From Dehalococcoidia bacterium (GTDB taxonomy: Bacteria; Chloroflexota; Dehalococcoidia; Tepidiformales; Tepidiformaceae): DNA of 45,488 bases. Location of the stretch: contig JAGQHB010000058.1 in assembly GCA_020432045.1 (NCBI GenBank), forward strand, positions 1 to 45,488, written 5' to 3'. Below, in pieces: positions 33,210-41,980 of the stretch. Position numbers and translations under genes: made by a program. The stretch's first letter is position 1, and each line of letters begins with the position of its first letter. The notes beneath the pieces are model-generated. The model saw only the letters and a list, made by a program, of their open reading frames with translations. It was not told the DNA's origin and made no database searches.

Positions 33210-34438
33210 AGCCGTTTGGAGAGGGCTTCGAGCAGTTTCCAGCCAATGACACCGTTTCCTTCGACGAGAGGCCGGAACTCCCAGAAGGTGAGGCCGTAGC
33301 AGACGACTTCGCCCGCTGCCGTGACGGTAGCTGTCCGCGTCCCGCCATCGATCAGGGCAACTTCACCGAAGTAATCGCCAGGGCCGAGCGTGGCCACGTC
33401 GACGCCGCGAATTGAGACAGTTGCGTGGCCCGAATCGATGAGGAAGAAGGCCGCGCCGCCACTCCCCTCCATGATCACGGTTTCACCATCCGAAAACGTC
33501 CGGATCTTCAGGAGCCGGGCGATCTGTTCGAGTTCCTTCTGTTCCAGCTCTGCAAAAAGGTGCACCCGATGGAGGAGCGCCACGGGGTCTCCTCCGGCCG
33601 TTGTTGGCTTTGCCGCGACCTTCGACTTTCCCGTTGTGATGGCCCGACATTGGAGTAGATAGAGGGTGTCGCCTGCGAAAGCCCACTCGATGTCGCGGCC
33701 GGGGCCGTACGCCTGCTCACACTGGGTGGCCAGATCGCCAAGCGCTTTCAGCTGGGCATCGTCCAGGCAAAGCTGCGAGGCCATCTCCGGCGGGAGCTTC
33801 TCCTCTTCGGTGCCACCGCCGGGGAGTGATCGGATCGCGATCTGCTTTCGGCCCGCCTGGCGGTCGAGGATCTCCCCGGAGGAGGCGACGCGGAAATTGT
33901 CAGGAATGACAAGCCCGGCAACGACGGCCTCGCCGAGGCCCCAGCTGGCTTCGACAAGCCGTTCGTCTGCGCCGGTGACCGGGTTCTGCGTGAACATGAC
34001 CCCGGCGACCGTTGGGTCCAGCAGCCTCTGGACCACGACCCCCACGCTTGGGCGCGTGAAGAGGCCCACACGCTGGCGGTAGGTGATGGCGGAATCAGAA
34101 TTCGCCGACCACCAGACATCGCGCACGGCGGCGGGCACTTCCGCCGCCGATTGGACGTTGAGCACGGTCAGATGCTGGCCGGCGAAGCTCGCAGACGCAC
34201 CATCCTCATCGACCGCGGACGATCGCACGGCGAACGGTCCCTTGAGATCGAAGATCGCCCTGGCAACCTTTTCCGTCGCCTTATGATCACCGGAAGCAAC
34301 GGCCTCGACGAGGTCGCCAGAGAGCGCGACGCCGGGCGGCACGGGAAGGCCAAGGCGTGCGGCATCGCCGAGTCCCACGGCCTTCGAACCATAGAGCGAA
34401 GTCTCTCGTGCCTTCCCGAGCGGAACGACCTTCTTCAT
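33188..34438 (-). CDS. ATP-grasp (PEP synthase/PPDK N-terminal) subunit fused to a cyclic-nucleotide-binding domain
   Basis: A 416-residue protein. Residues about 10-270 are the ATP-binding domain of PEP synthase-like enzymes: AVRSSAVDEDGASASFAGQ, GVMFTQNPVTGADERLVEAS and DIEWAFAGDTLYLLQCRAIT. Residues about 288-405 are a CRP/PKA-type cyclic-nucleotide-binding domain whose phosphate-binding cassette is complete: YFGEVALIDGGTRTATV with E359 and R368. The histidine and PEP/pyruvate domains of PEP synthase are absent; the His domain is supplied by the upstream gene, which overlaps it by four bases. Split organisation recalls phenylphosphate synthase and rifampin phosphotransferase, which use ATP to give a phosphorylated product plus AMP and Pi. 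The ligand (cAMP, cGMP or other) is not known. Confidence 0.9.
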   Translation of the reverse strand: MKKVVPLGKARETSLYGSKAVGLGDAARLGLPVPPGVALSGDLVEAVASGDHKATEKVARAIFDLKGPFAVRSSAVDEDGASASFAGQHLTVLNVQSAAEVPAAVRDVWWSANSDSAITYRQRVGLFTRPSVGVVVQRLLDPTVAGVMFTQNPVTGADERLVEASWGLGEAVVAGLVIPDNFRVASSGEILDRQAGRKQIAIRSLPGGGTEEEKLPPEMASQLCLDDAQLKALGDLATQCEQAYGPGRDIEWAFAGDTLYLLQCRAITTGKSKVAAKPTTAGGDPVALLHRVHLFAELEQKELEQIARLLKIRTFSDGETVIMEGSGGAAFFLIDSGHATVSIRGVDVATLGPGDYFGEVALIDGGTRTATVTAAGEVVCYGLTFWEFRPLVEGNGVIGWKLLEALSKRLREAQQA

Positions 34439-36063
34439 CCGAGCACCGTTACCTCACCGGTGTCGCCGTTGACACGGACGCGCGTACCGTCAGCAATACG
34501 CTGGGTTGCTTCACGCGTCCCAACCACGCCGGGAATGCCGTATTCGCGGGCGACAATGGCGGAATGCGACAGGAGGCCGCCATGGTCGGTGACGATCGCG
34601 CCGAGGAGGGGGAGGAGGATGTTGAACGCCTCGGTCGTGGCTTCAGTGACGAGCACGTCACCCTGGACGATGCGGCCGAACTCGGCCGGGCCCGAGGCAC
34701 GGCGCGCGGGCCCTTCGTAGATGCCCTTGCTGGCTGCGAGTCCGTGGAGGACGTCTTCTTCGTGTTCGGCCTCCGAGCTCCCGAAGACCTCGCCGAGCGC
34801 GATCATCGTTGCGCGCATGAGGCGCGCGACGGAGGGAGGAAGTCCGGACATGTCAGGCGGTGGTGGATCTGGCGGACCGAGGAACGGAGGCACTTCGCGA
34901 GCAGTATGGGCTGCCCGGTAGGCGGCACGCTGCGCGAGCTCATCGGCAGACGGTCCACCGGAGCCCATCACGAGCGCGCACATTTCATCCAGGCTCGCGT
35001 CAATGATCTGTTCGGGGCTGGCGAGGCGGCCCTTGCTCACGGCCCGGCGACCGGCCGCGAGGGCGGCGCGGCGCATGAGGCCTGATGCCCAGATGTCGCT
35101 GTAAACGCCCCGCTCATCGCGAAGGCGGTAGGTGAGGCGGGCCTCACCGAGGAGTTCGTCGAATTCGGCCCTGTACCCGGCAGGCACGCGGTCACGGATG
35201 CTGGTAAGTGCGGCCTCTCCGTTTTGGTCCCCCTGGGACCGCGACGTGAGGGCAGCCCTGATGGCACGAACGAGCGAATCGGGCATCTCCAGCGCGGCGG
35301 GCTCGGAGATGTCGAAGCCGTCCAGTGGCCGGTTTCCCACGAACCCAAGATAGGCGGTCATGGCGGCGCCGGCGGGGCCGGGCAGGGCGCTCAGGGCATT
35401 GAGCAGGGCACCGGGTTCCTGGTCCGACTGCAGGAGTGCGAGGGCAGCAGGATCGTTCGCGAACGCCGACTTCAGTTGCTCAAGCTGATCGGAGCCACCG
35501 GCCGATACGGCGGAGGCGCCGCGCATGAGGCCGAGGAGCTCCGCCGGCGCGATGCCCGTCCAGTCGCCGACGTGTGCCAGGAAGTCGCCGGTCGGGATCA
35601 TGGCGCCAGCGGTGAAGCGCATGTGCTGCGCCATCATGGCTGCATGGTGGTCGCGGCACCGCGTCAGGTAAGCAGCCAGATCTGCGTCGGAGAGCGCATC
35701 AGGGTCGACGGCCTGGATTTCGCGGTGGGCTGCGACGGCTGCTGGTTTGCGGGTCTCGTCCCACTCGCGAAGCTGCTCCCGCCAGAGCTTGTCTTTGAAT
35801 GTCAGTTCCGCCCGCTGAAAGCGCTCCGGGATCTCGGCGTCTGGCGCGTGCATGACCTGGTTGTAGGCGAAGCCATTGAGGTAGGCGATCTGAAGCCCAT
35901 CGATGAGCATGCCATAGAACCGGGCGAAGTCGTTTGTCCCTTTTCTGAACGAGGCCGGGTGGGTCTCCTGGAAGTAGCGGGTCAGCGGGCGCGGGAAATG
36001 GACAGGGTCCTGCGACCAGAATCCCGGGCCGGGCGGGTCAAAATGAAGCTCGGTATTCGCCAT
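34435..36063 (-). CDS. PEP-utilising-enzyme-type phosphotransferase subunit with mobile His domain
   Basis: A 542-residue protein. The last 110 residues are the swivelling phosphohistidine domain: H500 in GGLLSHSAIVAREYGIPGVV is the expected phosphorylated His. The first 400 or so residues begin FWSQDPVHFPRPLTRYFQET and are mostly helical. They resemble acceptor-substrate domains of rifampin-phosphotransferase-like proteins more than the PEP/pyruvate TIM barrel, which is absent. With the ATP-grasp subunit translated from the overlapping ATGA it should form an enzyme that phosphorylates an unknown small molecule using the beta-phosphate of ATP. ATG at 36063 follows GGGGAG. A 14-bp palindrome at 36268-36281 lies upstream. 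Confidence 0.85.
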   Translation of the reverse strand: MANTELHFDPPGPGFWSQDPVHFPRPLTRYFQETHPASFRKGTNDFARFYGMLIDGLQIAYLNGFAYNQVMHAPDAEIPERFQRAELTFKDKLWREQLREWDETRKPAAVAAHREIQAVDPDALSDADLAAYLTRCRDHHAAMMAQHMRFTAGAMIPTGDFLAHVGDWTGIAPAELLGLMRGASAVSAGGSDQLEQLKSAFANDPAALALLQSDQEPGALLNALSALPGPAGAAMTAYLGFVGNRPLDGFDISEPAALEMPDSLVRAIRAALTSRSQGDQNGEAALTSIRDRVPAGYRAEFDELLGEARLTYRLRDERGVYSDIWASGLMRRAALAAGRRAVSKGRLASPEQIIDASLDEMCALVMGSGGPSADELAQRAAYRAAHTAREVPPFLGPPDPPPPDMSGLPPSVARLMRATMIALGEVFGSSEAEHEEDVLHGLAASKGIYEGPARRASGPAEFGRIVQGDVLVTEATTEAFNILLPLLGAIVTDHGGLLSHSAIVAREYGIPGVVGTREATQRIADGTRVRVNGDTGEVTVLG

Positions 36064-36267
36064 GTATGTGTCTCCCCGTAGTGGGCTCGGTTCGTCGAGC
36101 ACCGGGCGAGTATTCGCCTGTGCTAACGGATTCGCAAGAAGAGGGTTCTACAACGAAACGATGCGGTGAAGGACGGCAAGCAGGAGTTGCCAGCCCCGGG
36201 ACCGGGCAAGTCAGCAATTGGCCGCGACAATTGCCACGGCCTGGCTCAGCTGGAGGGCACATGGCAA

Positions 36268-36281
36268 GCAACGTACGTTGC
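36268..36281. promoter_or_regulatory. 14-bp perfect palindrome upstream of the split kinase
   Basis: GCAACGTACGTTGC is self-complementary and lies 205 bp upstream of the kinase operon start, inside a gene-free region of about 470 bp (36064-36530) where no other feature was found. The half-sites GCAACG/CGTTGC also occur, six bases apart, at 13320-13337. It may be an operator or chance. Confidence 0.35.
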
Positions 36282-36530
36282 CCGAAGACAGTGGAACTCA
36301 ACGGTGCCCGGCCCCTGAGCCGCGGGTGCCAGCCTTCGAGGACGATCCAGTAGAGCCCCAACCATCGCAAACTGCATGTGGAGGGCGTGCGCCTTGCCGC
36401 GAAGGGCGAACGTGTCGAGCCGCCTGTGGGCAACGCGGCACCGGGGCTATCACCGGTCTGGAGACGCGCGTCATTGTCCTGGGGGCAAGCGCCGCGATAC
36501 CGACGGGCCTACCTCCGCGGCGTCGACCGG

Positions 36531-36983
36531 CTATTTCTGCCGCGAGACCAGCTTCGCCAGGAGTTCCGGATCGGTTGGCTCGACCGTGAACCCTTCGGGG
36601 AAGGGCGGCCGCGCGGGCTCACCGATCGCGACCAGTACGGTGGGATGCTGGTAGTAGGCGAGGTAGAGGTGCCGCGCAACGGCGTTCACGAGCATCGGAT
36701 GCTCCGCAAGCACGTCATCCAGGACCTTGGCCCGGTGGGCCGGATCGAGCGCCGGGAAGCCCCCTGCTTCGCCGGTAGACGCAGCGGCTTCCGCAAGCGC
36801 GGCCAGGCCGGCACGCACCAAGGAGCCTGAACGCGCGTCCGATTCGACCGCGGTGGAAATGCCTCCTTCGAGTCCAAGCGTGCCGGCACCGGGCATGCGA
36901 CCGTCCCGGCCGGGTGGTATGACCGTGTCGAGGAAGGCCCGCATGAAGGCCATGTCTGCCAGGGGATTCGTATTCATGGTCAT
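36531..36983 (-). CDS. Gluconate 2-dehydrogenase subunit 3-like protein
   Basis: A 150-residue small subunit of GMC-type membrane or periplasmic dehydrogenases. Residues about 10-35 (FMRAFLDTVIPPGRDGRMPG) match the family opening. No Tat signal or membrane segment is visible, unlike many periplasmic relatives, so the complex may be cytoplasmic unless exported otherwise. It starts two bases after the stop of the GMC gene, so both are translated from one message. The third usual partner, a cytochrome c subunit, is missing. Confidence 0.85.
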   Translation of the reverse strand: MTMNTNPLADMAFMRAFLDTVIPPGRDGRMPGAGTLGLEGGISTAVESDARSGSLVRAGLAALAEAAASTGEAGGFPALDPAHRAKVLDDVLAEHPMLVNAVARHLYLAYYQHPTVLVAIGEPARPPFPEGFTVEPTDPELLAKLVSRQK

Positions 36984-36985
36984 TG

Positions 36986-38590
36986 CTAGTCGAAAAGGTT
37001 CCTCATGTTTTGCTTGATGCGGTCGGCGATATAGAGAGCCAGCGCCTGGATAGTGGACGTGGGATTCACGCCAGCGGAGGTGACGAAGATGCTTCCGTCA
37101 ATGATGAAGAGGTTCTTGACATCGTGAGCCCGGCCCCATTCGTTGACGACGGACCGCTTCGGGTCCGTCCCCATGCGGGCAGTGCCCATAAGGTGCCAGC
37201 CGGCGGTCTTGATAAGGGGTTCGGAGTAGGTTTCGATGGCGCCAGCGGCGAGAAGCGCCTCCGTGCCGCGTTCGACGGCGTGCGCGAGCTGCTTACGGCT
37301 GTTCTCGCTCAGCGTGTACGTGACTTTGGGGGCGGGGATGCCGTTGCTATCGGTGAGTTCCGGGTCGAGTGTGACCGTGTTGGCCTCATCCGGGAGGTCT
37401 TCGGTGATGCCAACCATACCAGCGGTATGTCCGTTTAGCCGATCAAACGCGACGTGATGGCCCTCACCCCAGGGGACTTTGCCAGTGGCCATGCCCCAGA
37501 GCGCGGTCGTCGCCGGACCCATTCCGCGAGTGCCTTCATATGAGTAGCCACGGACGAATCCGTGCGATGGGTCGGTCTTGTAGAACTGGTGGCTCCAGAA
37601 GGTGCATCCTCCGGGGCCAGCCCGGCCGTGGAGGGGTTCGTCGAAGATCCCGCGGATCAGCGCATACGGGTGATGCATAAGGTTCTTGCCGACGAGACCG
37701 CTACTGTTTGCGAGACCGTCGGGATAGCGGGTGCTCTTCGAATTGAGCAGGAGGCGTGGCGTGCCGATACCGTTGCAGGCGAGGACGACGATCTCGGCCT
37801 TCTGCTCCTGGAGGACGCCGTCGGCATCGTAGTAAAGGACGCCGTCCGCCATGCCGTCGGGGCGGACGGTGATTTCCTTCACGCGGCAATTTGTGCGGAG
37901 TTGGACGCCCTTGCGCTCGGCAACAGGCCAGTAGGTGATGTCCGTGCTTGCCTTGGCGCCCTGTGAGCAGCCACTCCCGCACGAGCCGAGGTTGATGCAT
38001 GGAGCCCGGCCGTTGTACTCGGTCGATGTAATGGCGCTATCCGACGGCCACCAGTGCCAGCCAAGGCGCTCGAACCCACGAGCGACGATATTCCCCGTCT
38101 CGCCCAGGGGGAGCGGCGGAAGTGGAGGCTGGTGCGGGGGGTAGGCAGGGTCGCCCGCGAGCCCGGAAACGCCCATCATGCGGTCGTTAACGGCATAGAA
38201 CGGTTCAAGCGTCTCGTAGCTGATTGGCCAGTCGTCAGCTACGCCGTCATCGGTCTTCACGCGGAAGTCGCCCGGGGTAAAGCGCGGGAAATGGGCGGCC
38301 CAAAGGATGGTGCTGCCACCGACGGCGTTGAACATGAGGGGCTGGATTGGGGATTCGGAATCGTTGACCGGATAGTCCTGCGCGAGGCCACGGACGTTGG
38401 GATTGGTCGCGAACGGGCCCATGGCACGCGTTTCCCAGTCCATGAAGTTGGTCGGATAGTCCTTTTGATGCATCCAGGGGCCCTGTTCGAGACAGAGGAC
38501 GCTGGCGCCCGTATCGGCGATGCTCCATGCGAAGGCGGCGCCGGATGCCCCAGCGCCGATGATGAGGACTCCGACGGGTTCGTTAGCCAT
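36986..38590 (-). CDS. GMC-family FAD-dependent oxidoreductase
   Basis: A 534-residue flavoprotein of the glucose-methanol-choline family, branch with gluconate 2-dehydrogenase. The FAD motif GAGASG is at 12-17. The active-site His and Asn are in GWHLMGTARMG and AGVNPTSTIQAL. A Cys cluster C198-x5-C204-x3-C208 (CINLGSCGSGCSQGAKAS) matches the region that binds an extra Fe-S cluster in bacterial FAD-glucose dehydrogenases, so an Fe-S centre is possible. ATG at 38590 follows GAGG. The long upstream ORF extension has no support. Substrate (sugar, sugar acid or alcohol) is unknown; electrons must go to a carrier encoded elsewhere. Confidence 0.92.
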   Translation of the reverse strand: MANEPVGVLIIGAGASGAAFAWSIADTGASVLCLEQGPWMHQKDYPTNFMDWETRAMGPFATNPNVRGLAQDYPVNDSESPIQPLMFNAVGGSTILWAAHFPRFTPGDFRVKTDDGVADDWPISYETLEPFYAVNDRMMGVSGLAGDPAYPPHQPPLPPLPLGETGNIVARGFERLGWHWWPSDSAITSTEYNGRAPCINLGSCGSGCSQGAKASTDITYWPVAERKGVQLRTNCRVKEITVRPDGMADGVLYYDADGVLQEQKAEIVVLACNGIGTPRLLLNSKSTRYPDGLANSSGLVGKNLMHHPYALIRGIFDEPLHGRAGPGGCTFWSHQFYKTDPSHGFVRGYSYEGTRGMGPATTALWGMATGKVPWGEGHHVAFDRLNGHTAGMVGITEDLPDEANTVTLDPELTDSNGIPAPKVTYTLSENSRKQLAHAVERGTEALLAAGAIETYSEPLIKTAGWHLMGTARMGTDPKRSVVNEWGRAHDVKNLFIIDGSIFVTSAGVNPTSTIQALALYIADRIKQNMRNLFD

Positions 38591-38775
38591 GGATGCAGCC
38601 TCGGGCAGGAAGGTTCTTGTGCGAGAGGAAGAATAACGAATGGAAGGCGCGATGGCTCCGGGGTGCTCTCGAAGGCAGGGCGCCTGCCGTTGTGTTGCGG
38701 TGTCGTCGATGGGCGAGCGAAGCACCTGCAGCACAGACCCAATCCTCGGCACAGGTGGGGAAGGCCACCAACCCC

Positions 38776-40053
38776 CTAGTTGATGATCCCCCTGGCACGA
38801 AGCGCGGCAATTTCATCGTCCGAATAGCCGGCGGATTTCACGATTGCCTCGGTGTCACGGCCGAGCGGTGGAGACGAACCCTGGGCGGCGAGGGGCGATG
38901 CTGACATCTCCATCAGCGGTGCCACCTGGCGTTGGGGGCCGGAGATCTCGTGGTCGAGTTCCACGATCATGCCGTTTGCCAGCACCTGCTCGTTGTCGAC
39001 CATATCTTCCGGGAAGTTCACCGGGCCGCAGGGGACACCGTGCGCCTCGAACCGGGCAAGCCAATCGGCTGTGGTCCCGGCGCGAACCTTCGTTTCCGTT
39101 TCGGCGACACGCCGTTGGGCTTCGGCCAACCAGGCTGGATCGAGCGGATTAAAGGCAGGATCGGCGATGCCAAGGAAATCAGTGTCGAGGGCAGCGCGGA
39201 CCTTTGCCCAGAGCGTGGGTGAAAGTGCACCAATGACGAGGGCTCCATCACTGGTCTGGTATGGGCGGTAGTAGATGTTCGCCGCGCGGATCGCGGCGAG
39301 TGGATTGTGAGCTGCGAGGAGTTCGGGATAGCTGGCTCCTTGAGCCTGCAGCTGATGCACACGGTCCATGCGTGCGTGGACCGCGGCATCGGCAGCGGGA
39401 AGGTCGAACACGAGGCTGTTCTGAAAGGCGAGTGCGGTTCGAAGGAGGCTGGTCGCGACTGCCTGGCCCTCGCCCGTGCGCTCCCTGTGGAAAAGAGCAG
39501 CGCAGACGGCCCACGCGATCACGAGGCCCGTGCCGTAGTCGGAGATCGCGGTAGAACTGATGGCTTCGGGGGCGCCGGTTTCGCGGTTGAACTTCGCTTC
39601 ACCGACCATGAGGCCGGAAACGGCCTGAGCGACGATGTCGTAGCCGGGGCGTGCCGCCCAGGGCCCTTTGCGGCCAAACGCTGTGTTGTCGACGTAGATG
39701 AGGTTGGGCCGCAGTGCTTTGAGCGTCTCATAATCGATACCCAGGTGGCCAGCCACATCCGGGCGGTAGTTGATTACGACGACATCGACTTCGGGCATCA
39801 GGCGATAGACGATCTCGCGCGCCTCAGGTTCCTGCAGAGCAAGGACAAGCGACTTTTTCCCACGATTGAGTGTCTGAAACCACTTGGATTCACCAGGTAT
39901 GAACTGGCTGAACTGACGCCAGGGCTCACCTTCGGCGGGTTCAACTTTAATTACTTCAGCACCCATATCGGCGAGGTTCTGGCAGCCAAATGGTCCGGCG
40001 ATGATCTGTGTGAATTCGAGTACACGGATTCCTGTGAGCGGTCCTGACGGCAC
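38776..40053 (-). CDS. CaiB/BaiF (class III) CoA-transferase
   Basis: A 425-residue single-domain CoA-transferase. It begins GPLTGIRVLEFTQIIAGPFG, the normal family start, and carries the catalytic Asp as D172 (AISDYGTGLVIAWAV) at the constant distance from TGEGQ. GTG at 40053 follows AAGGAG at six bases; the upstream ORF extension is unlike the family. It transfers CoA from one acyl-CoA to another acid; substrates cannot be read from sequence. The SDR gene is divergent upstream, while the GMC operon follows on the same strand about 185 bp away. Confidence 0.94.
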   Translation of the reverse strand: MPSGPLTGIRVLEFTQIIAGPFGCQNLADMGAEVIKVEPAEGEPWRQFSQFIPGESKWFQTLNRGKKSLVLALQEPEAREIVYRLMPEVDVVVINYRPDVAGHLGIDYETLKALRPNLIYVDNTAFGRKGPWAARPGYDIVAQAVSGLMVGEAKFNRETGAPEAISSTAISDYGTGLVIAWAVCAALFHRERTGEGQAVATSLLRTALAFQNSLVFDLPAADAAVHARMDRVHQLQAQGASYPELLAAHNPLAAIRAANIYYRPYQTSDGALVIGALSPTLWAKVRAALDTDFLGIADPAFNPLDPAWLAEAQRRVAETETKVRAGTTADWLARFEAHGVPCGPVNFPEDMVDNEQVLANGMIVELDHEISGPQRQVAPLMEMSASPLAAQGSSPPLGRDTEAIVKSAGYSDDEIAALRARGIIN

Positions 40054-40228
40054 GGCTGACTCCTTGGTAAAACCGGGATTTCCTGGTCGCCGCCAAGGAT
40101 AACAACCCGAAGGCAGGTGAACACGGCTGTGGCCCGGCTTTTGGGTCCCGGTCACACCAGAAGGCAGGTCATGACCCACCATCGATTAGAGGTGTAGCAT
40201 CGGGGCGCTCACAAATCGGGAGGACAGA

Positions 40229-41044
40229 ATGAACGAATTGAACGGCAAGGTTGCGATCGTGACGGGGTCGTCACGAGGAATCGGCGAGGCGATCGCACGG
40301 CGATTCGCGCTCGCGGGGGCAAAGGTTATCGTCACCGCACGGACCGTGGAGGTAAGGGACGAACGCCTGCCGGGGACGGTAAACAGCGTGGCGGATGCGA
40401 TTCGAGCCGCAGGTGGCGAGGCGACGGCCGTGCCGGCGAATCTGCAGAAGAAGGAAGAGCGGGAGCGGCTCGTCGCGACCGCGATTGAGACGTATGGCGG
40501 CGTGGATGTCCTCGTAAACAACGCCGCCATCCTGGTGCCCGGCGGGACAATTGATTTCGACGAACGCTATTTTGACCGGATGTTCGAGATCCTCGTGAAA
40601 GCACCGTTCCATCTCGCCCAGCTGACGCTGCCGGGGATGATCGAGCGGGGAGGTGGTTCTGTTCTCAACATTTCTTCCGGGGCGGCGATCCATCCAAAAC
40701 CGAAGGGACGCTCAGTTGACGGGGCGGTCTACGGGATGACGAAGGCGGCGATCGAGCGCTTCACAACCGGGCTGGCTGCGGAAATGTACGCCAACAAGAT
40801 CTCAGCAAACGCGCTTTCGCCGACTTTAGTGGTGGCGACACCGGGCCAGATGTTCGGACGCCAGTACACGCAGGAAATGCTTGATGCTTCCGAGCCTGTT
40901 GAGAAGATGGCAGAGGCGGCTCTGGCCCTGGTAACCGGAGACCCGGCGGAAGTTACCGGCGGCATTCGCTACAGCCAGGAAGTGCTGGACGCTTTCGGGC
41001 TGACGCCGGTGGACATCGGCATGGCGCCGCCGAAGCCGAACTAG
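40229..41044 (+). CDS. Short-chain dehydrogenase/reductase (SDR)
   Basis: A 271-residue Rossmann-fold NAD(P)-dependent oxidoreductase. TGSSRGIGE at 12-20 binds the cofactor, NNAA at 97-100 is in place, and the catalytic triad is S150, Y168 and K172 (VYGMTKAA). The Arg after the glycine motif suggests NADP(H). It resembles 3-oxoacyl or hydroxysteroid-type enzymes, but the substrate is unknown. ATG at 40229 follows GGGAGGA. It is likely a single-gene unit converging on the GNAT gene. Confidence 0.93.
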   Translation: MNELNGKVAIVTGSSRGIGEAIARRFALAGAKVIVTARTVEVRDERLPGTVNSVADAIRAAGGEATAVPANLQKKEERERLVATAIETYGGVDVLVNNAAILVPGGTIDFDERYFDRMFEILVKAPFHLAQLTLPGMIERGGGSVLNISSGAAIHPKPKGRSVDGAVYGMTKAAIERFTTGLAAEMYANKISANALSPTLVVATPGQMFGRQYTQEMLDASEPVEKMAEAALALVTGDPAEVTGGIRYSQEVLDAFGLTPVDIGMAPPKPN

Positions 41045-41089
41045 GCCACGGCTGATTGCAGGGACGCCAGGCCCCGGCTCCCGCGAGGG

Positions 41090-41782
41090 TTAGAACGGCG
41101 CCCCGGACGTCTCGACAGATGCTGCTGCGCGGATCCGCTCGCGCAGCAGCATCTGGGCAAACTCTTCAGCATCAAACGCCATGATCTGGAGGTCGTGCAG
41201 CTCACCGTTGCGATCGATTACGTGGCGTCGCAACACGGCTTCTTTCCGGAAGCCAAGGCGTTCGAAGCCGTTGATGGCGCCCTCCTGGTCGACTGTCATC
41301 TGCGCGACGATCTTCTGCAGGCCACGGGTCTTGGCGATGGCGAACGCCTGGTCGATGAGCAGGCTGCCGAGGCCGACGCCACGTAACGCAGGGGCAACGA
41401 GAAGCCGTAGTTCTCCGACGTGGCGTGTCCAGGTCATGCCGTCCTGTGCGACCGTGGCGTAACCGACGAGCTCATCGCCGACGAGTGCGACTACGGTCGA
41501 GTAGTTGCCGCTGGCGACGTCTGCCAACCAGCTATCAACTTCTTCCGGTTGCGTGATGTCACGACGAAGGAACAGCAGGTCGTGTTCCGGCAGGGCGCGG
41601 GCAAAGCTGAGGATGCGATCGCGATCGGCGGGTTCGATCTCGCGGAGGCGGACCACCTTGCCAGCGAATTCGCGCTCGGCCGGGAGCGCCATCAGCACGA
41701 CTTCTTCCTGCACGGAACGGAGTTCTTCAAGCTCACCGAGCCTGCCGCCAAACAGGCGGATGAGCCATTGTCCGACCTTCAT
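41090..41782 (-). CDS. GNAT-family N-acetyltransferase
   Basis: A 230-residue protein with one GNAT domain in residues about 42-205. Acetyl-CoA-binding motif A is LLVAPALRGVGLGSLLIDQA, followed by NGFERLGFRKEAVLRRHV. The first 40 residues form a likely helix with no known domain. The acceptor is unknown. It could in principle acetylate beta-lysine made by KamA, but it is 18 kb away and nothing else links them. ATG at 41782 follows GGAG. It is divergent from a CaiB/BaiF gene. Confidence 0.9.
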   Translation of the reverse strand: MKVGQWLIRLFGGRLGELEELRSVQEEVVLMALPAEREFAGKVVRLREIEPADRDRILSFARALPEHDLLFLRRDITQPEEVDSWLADVASGNYSTVVALVGDELVGYATVAQDGMTWTRHVGELRLLVAPALRGVGLGSLLIDQAFAIAKTRGLQKIVAQMTVDQEGAINGFERLGFRKEAVLRRHVIDRNGELHDLQIMAFDAEEFAQMLLRERIRAAASVETSGAPF

Positions 41783-41980
41783 GGTTTCGTCTCCGATTCT
41801 GCGATTGCGCTCAGTGCGAATCCTATCCTCTTATTGACCGGCCGGATCCGCGAATTTACAACCGCTGTGGGTGCCAAGTGGGTACTCTGAGGCCATGAAT
41901 CCTTGCTGGGCAGGGTCTGTTTGGAATCGGTAGAATCCACCGCACCTGAAGCGTGCGGTGCACCGCGAAAGGATTCGTTT

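Noticed and set aside
41090-41782. GNAT as the beta-lysine acetyltransferase partner (AblB) of KamA
   Set aside because: It is 18 kb away, on its own promoter, and has no visible link beyond the general GNAT fold.
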